DNA of 64,000 nt from contig NC_071353.1 in NCBI RefSeq assembly GCF_943734655.1, forward strand, positions 154,952,179 through 155,016,178, written 5' to 3'. The notes beneath the pieces were generated by a model that made no database searches, had not been told where the DNA came from, and saw only the letters and a program-made list of their open reading frames with translations. Below, piece after piece: positions 56,178-64,000 of this stretch. The position numbers and the translations under genes were made by a program. Every line of letters begins with the position of its first letter. The first letter of the stretch is position 1. This DNA is from Sabethes cyaneus. Lineage: Eukaryota > Arthropoda > Insecta > Diptera > Culicidae.

Positions 56178-56254
56178 TTTTTTTTGAAACAGCTGTTTGT
56201 CGCTTACTGTCTAATCTCGGAAGCGAATCAACACATGTTTGACATAAGCGGTTC
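56178..56254 (+). repeat. Direct repeat right of non-LTR element
   Basis: Partner of 50848-50922 in the same orientation. It starts about 15 bases after the last retrotransposon-like sequence. Confidence 0.7.
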
Positions 56255-57710
56255 AACAAATGAAGCCTGTAAAAATCCAGTGATGCCAGCGCCACTACTT
56301 ATCTTGATGGGACTATAAGATCTGTTGTCGAAACATTTTCTTTTGATTTTATTTACTAATTGAGCTGTTCCGAATCATAGTGGTCTATTGACCATTTTTG
56401 TCTAAAATAAGATTTTTGCATAAATCGCATCTTTATCGATAGATGTACTATATAAACACTAAAAATTACAAAATAGTAGGTTTCCAACCTGCTTTTTTTC
56501 ATGATGAATTTTTGGTCCGGAACAGAATGACCATTCCAGAGATTTTTTTATTAGAATTACTTATCGTCACGAAGTATTCCTTGCTGATCCAGAGACAACG
56601 TTTTAAGCAAGCGGCCTCCATTTTTTTATGTAAAACCAAGAGCAAAATATTTTTTTCAAGAAGCAGTGAGTCTCTATGCTCTGTTGTGAAAGCATGTATG
56701 CAATATGTAGCAACATTTTCCTGAACAGTGTTGTCAGCTTTTTAGTTTAAATTTTGGAATTTGGAAACACCGCCAAATTTTTTTTTGATTTTTATATTGT
56801 GCTTTGCAAGAAATCTTTTCATTCTCGGAAAGTTCATAGCAAGCTGTCAAAATAATTCTGTATTGAGCGAAGCTGACGAATTTTCGTTAATTGAATATCG
56901 ATATTTTTCACATATCGATACGTATACTCAGCTGAGAGCATAATCAGCAAAAATGCTCGCATCACGTGACGATCTGCATTTTACATTTGTTTTATAACAC
57001 TCCGTTTGACTTGTTTTATAACGTGTTAACATTTACAAAGCTGTTATATGCATGCCGCAATTAACTATTTCGAAAAAAAAACTCGAGATTTCGTCCACGA
57101 ATATCGGTACCAGTTATATCGATACATTATCGCCCAATGCGGACCTCGCCAAATATTGAAGGATGTGCTTTTGTCCAGAGTTGCCATGCAAATAGATAAA
57201 TTTCTATTGTTTAGATATTTGCAACCCCATTCCGTACTTCTTAAATTTTGTTTTATATACTATATTTACACATATTTTTATACTTATGATATTCAATGAA
57301 TTTATATAATACATATTTTTGAATGTAAGATGCTAACAGACATTTTTTTATGTAGTTTTAGTTGCTAAAGCATCAGTAACAGTTGCACATATAAACCAAA
57401 AAATATTTGGCCACCTTTCCTTGTTCTCGTTGCGGTGATTGACGATGCGGGTTACCGCCGCAACAGGATGAAAATTTATGTAAATAACCGCAATATAAAA
57501 AATCTGGCAAATACGATGGAGTTGGAATTTTTGAGATCAAATTGTATTCATTGGGAGAAAAATATTTGGCAGCATTGATACTAAAAAAATACTATTTTTT
57601 CAAATTCATTGGGCAATTTTCTTTGAAAATGTGAGAATAGTGCCTTTCTAGACTTAATGTTTTCGGAGATATAAGTAAAAGAAAATAAGTGGAATTGACG
57701 AAAATAGCCC
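56255..57710. other. No gene seen; possible element edge at 56358
   Basis: AT-rich. 56358-56397 (AATTGAGCTGTTCCGAATCA...) is the inverted partner of 61507-61546. Short frames at 56443-56724, 56761-56943 and 57048-57299 are AT-driven and show no domain. Confidence 0.4.
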
Positions 57711-57812
57711 AAGTAACAACTTGGGTTTTATAACACTCTTATGATGGTTTATATGACCAATTTTGGTCTTAAAAACCGCAATAAGAGTGCAATAGAACTA
57801 ACATACTTGGGA
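57711..57812. mobile_element. Small MITE (best copy)
   Basis: Opens CCCAAGTAACAACTTGGGTT and TATAACACTCTTATGATGG; closes CGCAATAAGAGTGCAATAGA and ACATACTTGGG. Ends and inner parts are inverted repeats. Relatives are at 21425-21525 and 39178-39265. Confidence 0.6.
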
Positions 57813-57959
57813 CGGCTTTTGCGTATAAAAACGGGGCATCAAACTTAGAATTCTGACCGAATTTGGTAAAAATCCAAGAAGGTCCATTACAAATTTTACT
57901 TTTTCTTGGTCACTTGACGTGGAATGACCCATTTTTAAGTTATTCAATATTATTTTGTA

Positions 57960-59725
57960 CTAGCTGACCCGACAAACTTCGTATTGCCACAAATTAACCT
58001 GTGTTGTACATAAATCATGAATCTCGGATGATCTTTGTCACTTCTCGAGTTTTGCAAGCCCCCCAGTGGGCGGCGCTTCCGACGGCGGGTCACCGGCAAC
58101 ACTCGCGACCGGCTCGTCCTGAATGATCTAGTGTTACTATAGATAGTTTTTGTGGTCTTGTATTGACTAATGTTTTATGGAAGAGTCTCGAATTTCTCGA
58201 GTTGGATTAGTTTTTGAGTTTCGCAAAAATTTCTGTTTTATTTGTATGAGAGTCCATATCCCCCTACCACAGGGGTGAGAGGTCTCTAACTATCATAAAA
58301 TAAATTCAAGACTCAAAAATCTCCTACATGCTAAATTTGGTTCCATTTGCTTGATTAGTACTCAAATTATAAGGAAATTTGTATTTCATTTGTATGGGAG
58401 CCCACCCTCTTAAAAGGGAAAGGGGTCGTCATACACTACAGAAAAAAAATTCTGCCATCTAAAACTCTCACATGCCAAATTTGGTTCCATTTGCTTGATT
58501 AGTTCTCGAATTATGAGGAAATTTGTATTTCATTTGTGTAGAAGCCCCCCCTCTTGAAGTGTGGAAGGATCCTAGTTCACCGTAGAAAATATTTTTGCCT
58601 CCAAAAACCTCCACATGCCGAATTTGGTTCTATTTGCTTGATTAGTTCTCGAGTTATGGGGAAATTTGTATTTCATTTGTATTGGAGCCCCCCCTCCTAA
58701 TGTGGGAAGAGGTCCTAATTCGTCACAGAAAAAATTCTTGCCTCCAAAAACACCTACATGCCAAATTTGGTTCCATTTGCTGGATTAGCTCTCGAGTTAT
58801 GAGGAAATTTGTATTTCGTTTGTATAGGACCCCCCCTCCTAAAGTGGGGAGGGGTCCCAATTCATCATTGAAAAAAAATTGTCTCCAAAAACACACACAT
58901 GCCAAATTTGGCTCAATTCGCTTGATTAGTTCTCGAGTTAGGAGGAAATTTGTATTTCATTTGTACAGGAGCCCCCCCTCTTAGAGTGGGGAGGGGTCCT
59001 AATTCACCGTAGAAAATTTTCTTGCCCTCGAAAACCTTCACATGCCAAAGTTGGTTCCATTTGCTTGATTAGTTCTCGAGTTATGAGGAAATTTGTATGG
59101 AAGCCCCCCCTCTTAAAGGGGAGAGAAGTTACAATTCCCCTTATAAAGAGGGAGGGGTCTCAATTTACCATAGAATAAATTCTTGTCACCGAAAACACCC
59201 ACATGCCAAATTTGGTTCCATTTGCTGGATTAGCTCTCGAGTTATAAGGAAATTTGTATTTCGTTTGTATAGGAGCCCCCTCCCCTCTTAAAGTGGGGAG
59301 GGGTCCCAATTCATCATAGAAAAAAATTTTGTCTTCAAAAACACACACATGCCAAATTTGATTCCATTTGCTTGATTAGTTCTCGAGTTATGAGGAAATT
59401 GGTATTTCATTTGTACAGGAGCCCCCCCTATTAAAGTGAGGAGGGGTCCTAATTCAACATAGAAAATTTTCTTGCCCTCGAAAACCTTCACATGCCAAAT
59501 TTGGTTCTATTTGCTTGATTAGTTCTCGAGTTATGGAGAAATTTGTATTTCATTTGTATTGGAGCCCCCCCTCTTAGTGGGGGGAGGGGTCTCTAACCAT
59601 CACTTAAACCTTTCCTGGCCCCAAAAACCTCTACATGCAAATTTTCACGCCGATTGGTTCAGTAGTTTTGGATTCTATAAGGAACACAGGACAGACAGAC
59701 AGAAATCCTTCTTTATAGGTATAGA
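57960..59725 (-). mobile_element. Non-autonomous Helitron, copy 2 (inverted)
   Basis: On the minus strand it starts TCTATACCTATAAAGAAGG at 59725 and ends GTCGGGTCAGCTAG at 57960, between A (complement of 59726) and T (complement of 57959). It has about nine tandem units of roughly 143 bp (GCTTGATTAGTTCTCGAG on the plus strand) and the same unique 3' end as copy 1, with GGCGGCGCTTCC/ACCGGCAACACTCGCGACC words. No protein is encoded. Confidence 0.75.
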
Positions 59726-60036
59726 TTTTAACATTATTTTCAATATAGTACAAGGAAAATTTGAATTGCAATTCAAACAAAAGTGTATGAGATAATTTTT
59801 CATTCAAACGAATATGAAATTACTCAGAGTAATGTAATGTACTATTCCGTTTCAAGTTTACCCTCTATAGTATATGAAAATAGTCTAGAAGTATTTAGAT
59901 ATAAAATCGTTTGGAAAGAATAAGATGTATTCTTACACAAATCTAAGTGTAACAGTGTAGTTATCTTTCTTCTTCACTTTATAGTCTATTTCATCTCTAT
60001 CTCAATATTTTCCTGATTTTCATTCCGTTATCGAAA

Positions 60037-60235
60037 CTTGACCTTCTGTTTTTACACGATAAACTTCGCAGCCAGCTGTTAGAGTACAGGACAATTGCAG
60101 GGCAATTTGCTGCGACTATTGATTATTGACTCTAACAGCGCCTCCCAGCCGAGATTCGAATATACGACGACTAGTTTATTAGATCACCATCGTACCTCGA
60201 GGCCAACTGAGACGCTACCTCACCTACCTCGTCGT
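60037..60235 (-). repeat. tRNA-derived SINE, family 1, second copy
   Basis: The minus strand has GTCTCAGTTGGCCTCGAGGT (box A region) and ATATTCGAATCTCGG (box B region). The body then runs to about 60037 (CTGGCTGCGAAGTTTATCG). It matches the family at 120-300. Confidence 0.7.
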
Positions 60236-60617
60236 ACAAGATTATCCGGATTTTAGACTCGATTAACCGGGTGAAGATTTTTTTTAAATGATCATCATTT
60301 AATCATGATCATGATCATTTAAATTATCATCAGTGAAAAAATTATAACAAAAGGATTTTTATGACTCAAATTATAAAATTACTCTTACCTTCAAGATGGT
60401 ATGGGAAATAATTAAGAATCTACACAATGGGCTAGTGTCTTAATAATAACTATAAGAAGTTGTTTTCTTTGGAAAGGGTGTTTAGGTTACAGTTGCTATT
60501 TAACTAGTTTAGAAATTAGTTACTATTTTACTATTTACCATTTATTTATTTATGTGACTTAATTGCATTAAGTTCTTGCAAGTTTCGATTTAAAAGAATT
60601 AGTGACAAAAAGCAAAC
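60236..60617. other. No gene seen; AT palindrome
   Basis: A short palindromic cluster GATCATCATTTAATCATGAT and ATGATCATTTAAAT is at about 60289-60325. Nothing else was recognised. Confidence 0.4.
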
Positions 60618-60770
60618 AATTCGGCACCAACTTTTCAAAAGGGCCAATCTGAAAAGTGTGAACAAACCGAGTGAGGGTTTTTTTTCCTATGCTAGTCCAG
60701 CAGAAAATAACTCTCACTCGGTTTGTTTACATTTTGCAGATTGACCCTTTTGAAAAGTTGGTGCCGAATT
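60618..60770. mobile_element. Foldback element, copy 2
   Basis: Arms of about 65 bp (AATTCGGCACCAACTTTTCA... and its reverse complement ending at 60770) surround a centre with TCCTATGCTAGTCCAGCAGA and AAATAACTCTCACTCG. The centre is the reverse complement of that in 51265-51411, but the outer arms differ completely. Confidence 0.75.
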
Positions 60771-60989
60771 TTCTATGATCATACAATTTTCATGAATCGT
60801 GCAAAATGTTTAAAAAGGAACTGGGAATGTGTTCACGTGACTGAGACCAATAGATTAAGTGAGTTGGTGGAATTTTTCTGGCCTTCTTAGGAGTACCATT
60901 AATAGATGGTAAATGGATTTTTTACAGGCAGTTAACGTAGCTATAGAAAAAAAAATTGAGTGTTGAAGTTAACTATTTCTCATAGCCTT

Positions 60990-61250
60990 GTAGTAGTGAG
61001 ACAATTCTGTACTATTTTGATATTATCTTAAAGCTGGTAGTCATTGGAATAACCTTCCCGAAGACCGCAACTTTCTAGATAGTCAGCAGCGCAAGATACA
61101 GCCTGTATATGAATATTACATATACACTAGCGCCACGTAGTGAGACAATTCTGCGCTATTTTCCATACCACTCGAAAGCTGGTAGTCATTTGAATAACCT
61201 TCCCGAAGACTGCAACTTGCTAGACGGTCAGCAGCGCAAGATACAGCCAT
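60990..61250 (+). repeat. Two tandem ~141-bp units
   Basis: TAGTGAGACAATTCTG, AAGCTGGTAGTCATT-GAATA, ACCTTCCCGAAGAC and CAGCAGCGCAAGATACAGCC occur at about 60993-61103 and again at 61138-61246. An 81-codon frame (61109-61354) crosses the second unit and has no recognised domain. Confidence 0.7.
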
Positions 61251-61506
61251 TTACAACTCTCATGGATATAGGCCACTATGTTGCGGAACGTTTTCGGGAT
61301 AACAGTGAAAATATATATGAAATCATAGTGGTCTATGTACATTGGTGTGAATAAATCGTTTATTTTGACAAAAGTTGGGATTTTTATGTATTCTCATGTT
61401 GAATCACTTTATACACTACACATTAGAACACTTGGTTGGGAGAAAATAATTGTATAGAATTTATTATAGAGTTTTTTAGATAATTGCGTCTCCTGTAAAA
61501 TTAATT

Positions 61507-61546
61507 AAATGGTCAATAGACCATTATAATTCGGAGCGGCTCAATT
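61507..61546 (-). repeat. Inverted partner of 56358-56397
   Basis: AAATGGTCAATAGACCATTA and TAATTCGGAGCGGCTCAATT are the reverse complement, with a few changes, of 56358-56397. They could be terminal inverted repeats of a 5.2-kb composite, or two ends of separate small elements. Confidence 0.5.
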
Positions 61547-61611
61547 ATTACTGTGTATAATGACTGAATTACCTTTGTTTCAAGTTCTTTGACGAAGCAC
61601 GTGCGTATCCG

Positions 61612-62245
61612 ATATCGTATCGTTTGAGCACCGATACAGCCAAGTATCGAACCAAGCCGGGAATCGAAATATCACGGTAAAAGTATCGATCTTTTCTACC
61701 GACGACGCACTGCCGGTTTAATCTTTCATTTCTTTTGCGATTCTCGTTTGCACCGGTAAGCTCGTAAAACGTTCTGCCCATTTGCGAAGCAACGAAGTAA
61801 TTGTGTTTACGAAGCACGTTATTAGTGACAAAAAATAGCAACAACATTGATTTGTTGGTTATTCAGTTGAACAAATCTTTGTGAATTAGTGCCAATGAAG
61901 ATCGGGAAATCTGGACAATGCTAATAAAATTTCGAAAAGGTACGGACGGTAAGTTGAAGGAAAGAAGGAAGGTTTTTGTTGAAATAATTTTTAATTGAAG
62001 AGGTAAAATCTACGACAATTTCAAAGCATTGAAACACAACCAAGAAGGGTGTAAACGATCTGCATGCTACCTGTAAAGTTACTACCTAGGTTCTTTCAAA
62101 GATCAGTCGTATTTTTGTGGAACAAAAACTACCAAAAAGCTGACACATTACTTGTTCATACTGCAGCTATCAAATGATGCCTTTCCTTTACATTTCGCAG
62201 CCCGCGCAGATTCACAGCAACTCTCTTATAACGTATTCTGGTATC
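61612..62245 (+). promoter_or_regulatory. 5' region of F-box copy 2 (inverted duplicate arm)
   Basis: Matches the minus strand of 49216-49900. A candidate 5' UTR donor GTAAGT follows 61948; the shared acceptor TTCTTTCAAAG ends at 62101. No TATA box is clear. Confidence 0.55.
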
Positions 62246-63484
62246 ATGGAACGACGGCTGCACATAAACGAGCTGCCGAACGAGGTGCTGCAGATGATTT
62301 TTGCTTTCCTGCCCCGACTGAAGGAGCGCAGTACACTTTCCCTCGTATGCCCTCGTTGGGACGATCTGGCATTCGACGCTCGATTTTTGAATCGCATTCA
62401 GTTGCGACTGGGACGAGCCCACTCCAGGTTTCGGTACCATAAGGTCTCACGACGCTATCGAACGCTCGTAATCGGAACGGGCTACTTTTGTTCCTTTTGT
62501 GAAGGTGAAATGGACATAATACTGTCTGTTGCTACGCAACTCGGACCGGTACTCGAAGAATTAGTATCCGGCGTCTTATCAACTAAAGTTTTACTCAAAA
62601 TTCTCTCAAAAAGTCCACGTCTTAAGAAGGTAAAACTTTATCGTTTAAAAGACTGCCCCTTGCCTATTCTGAGGGATTTGGAAGAACTAGAAATCGTAGA
62701 TGGTGCACATACTGACATTGTTCGCCTAGCTCCAAATCTCCGAAAGCTTTGCGTTCACTCTAACTTACATTTTGCACGAGCGGTCATTGAGGAGTTACCA
62801 TTGGAGCATCTGGCATGCAATTTGCCAATGAACGACAATCATCATTTCAGATATTTGTCAAAAGAAACTAAACTTACAACGGTTGTACTGTTTAACAGTG
62901 TTATTGTGCAGGAAGATTTAGTACAACTATGCAAATCATGCCCGCTGTTGATAAAATTATGGCTCAATACCAAGGAGATCACCTCATTGCATTGTTTGGC
63001 AACTCTGAAGCACCTTAAGGTATGTGTTGATTTTTATGTTTCAAACTTTATTAAAAAAAACATTTAATTTCAGCTCATTAGTTTGGAAATTGAGGGCACA
63101 TTAAACACTGAAAGTGATCTTGTTTTGCCAAACATTAAAATGCTTGTTTTGTGCACGGATAGGCCACTTCATTTGAGCGATGATATGCGTCGCGTGTTTC
63201 CTAGCGTTCAGTTCTTGCGATTGAATGCCCTGCGAATCTCCTACAGCCAGGAGTTCCAGATCGGGGAGGCTTTTCCTCGGCTGATAAGACTGGAGCTTAA
63301 TTCGTTAATCTACGATAAGCATCTGGAGCTTATAATTGAGAAGTTGACGCAACTGGCTATGCTACGTGAACTTGTTGTAGGCGTTGTGACATTCAAGGAA
63401 CTACCCATCAGAAGTCGGCAACAGCTGAAACGGAGTAAGGTAGCATATTTCAGTAAGATGATAGACTTGTTTGATTCCTTTTGA
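62246..63484 (+). CDS. F-box/LRR protein, copy 2
   Basis: ATG at 62246 opens an F-box (ERRLHINELPNEVLQMIFAF ... STLSLVCPRWDDLAFDARF). LRR-like blocks follow (RLAPNLRKLCVHSN, LPNIKMLVLCTD, FPRLIRLELNSLIY). Exons are 62246-63019 and 63074-63484, separated by a 54-nt intron (GTATGT to TTTCAG). Unlike copy 1, retention of this intron meets TAA at 63065-63067. The spliced protein is about 394 residues, and the stop is TGA (63482-63484). An upstream in-frame Met at 62174 is less likely. AATAAA words are at 63552-63565. Both copies are intact, so both may be functional SCF substrate receptors of unknown target. Confidence 0.88.
63020..63073 (+). other. 54-nt intron of F-box copy 2
   Basis: GTATGT donor after CACCTTAAG and TTTCAG acceptor before CTCATTAGT. 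Its position, phase (0) and length equal those of copy 1. Confidence 0.85.
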
Positions 63485-64000
63485 AGGTAAATAAGTAATT
63501 TAAACGTTAAATTAACTGAGAAAATGCTAGGTGTTCTGTTGATTAACTGCAAATAAATAAATAAAGGAAATAAAACGAGTTAAAACTCAAATTTGTTCTC
63601 CCTCAATGAACTGATCCGTGGAAAGATTCCTGAAAAACAAACTGCATCTACGCTCGCAGTCCTGCTCTGCTGCCCCCATTAGCAATAGGCCATTCATTAG
63701 AGTAAAATAGGACACCACACGAACCGTTGCTTTTCAGAAGATGGCGCTTTCCTAGGGGCAGTAAAATCAAAATTTCTCACTTATCTATTTTGACCTACCT
63801 GAAAAACAACCACTAATCACGTTTTATTTATGGTACAGTGACTGTTATATTTAATCTTCATGACTTCTGCCTACTTTTGATAAAAAAAAAACAAACTTCC
63901 CATACCGCGCTCTCCATAGCATCTTACTATCACTCGTCCGTTAAAAAAATCGATCGACGACTTTTTGAGTTACGCCCTTTTGAAGTTTTAAAAGGCAGAC
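63485..64000. other. F-box 3' flank; no further gene seen
   Basis: Contains overlapping AATAAA signals at 63552-63565. Beyond about 63600 no coding or repeat structure was recognised. Confidence 0.5.

Noticed and set aside
61109..61354. 81-codon frame near the F-box copy 2
   Set aside because: It crosses a tandem non-coding repeat and has no domain or splice context.

Overview
The window is insect nuclear DNA, most likely from a mosquito (Diptera, Culicidae). This is inferred from a fly/mosquito-type neurobeachin (rugose) gene, tRNA-derived SINEs, a DD37E-like Tc1/mariner remnant, BEL/Pao and Jockey/I-group retroelement debris, Helitrons with the insect-type GGGTCAGCTAG end, and very long repeat-filled introns. 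No bacterial features, tRNA genes, rRNA genes or CRISPR arrays were seen. The species cannot be fixed from the sequence.

From 7,972 to about 45,370 the + strand carries the 3' part of a neurobeachin/rugose gene (BEACH-WD40 scaffold, A-kinase anchor). I can join nine coding exons by splice sites and phase: 7972-8685, 9520-9629, 21728-21925, 22307-25082, 25149-25492, 25562-25658, 25733-25929, 25997-26148 and the last exon 41646-41736. The N-terminal half lies outside the window to the left. Two introns are huge (about 12 kb and 15.5 kb) and hold almost all the repeats. Inside the 15.5-kb intron lies a second, truncated copy of the last exon (35634-35706). It keeps its splice acceptor and phase but stops six codons early. 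After the canonical stop the reading frame stays open for 69 codons of biased, coding-like sequence, which makes a stop-codon readthrough candidate.

The introns and flanks contain an unusual set of kilobase-long degenerate short-word tracts: TTTTGGACCAGA-type (1.7-2.5 kb), GGACTGGACTGT-type (5.1-7.4 kb), pyrimidine-rich (10.9-12.5 kb) and its purine-rich mirror (27.0-28.4 kb), GACGAAAA-type (32.1-34.7 and 47.2-47.8 kb) and its inverted form (38.7-41.0 and 46.5-46.7 kb), and GACTTTCAGA-type (35.7-36.2 kb). Between them are decayed non-LTR, BEL/Pao and mariner pieces, tRNA-SINEs, MITEs and two Helitrons in opposite orientation (28365-30251 and 57960-59725).

The right third (47.9-63.6 kb) is an inverted duplication of an F-box/LRR gene: 47974-49215 on the - strand and 62246-63484 on the + strand, each with a 54-nt intron. 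The arms enclose about 11.7 kb of mobile DNA: a nearly full-length but broken Jockey/I-group non-LTR retrotransposon (about 50.9-56.2 kb), a pogo-like MITE inserted in its ORF2, two related foldback elements, a Helitron and a SINE. The neurobeachin and F-box genes have no evident functional link. Everything else appears to be mobile or repetitive DNA.
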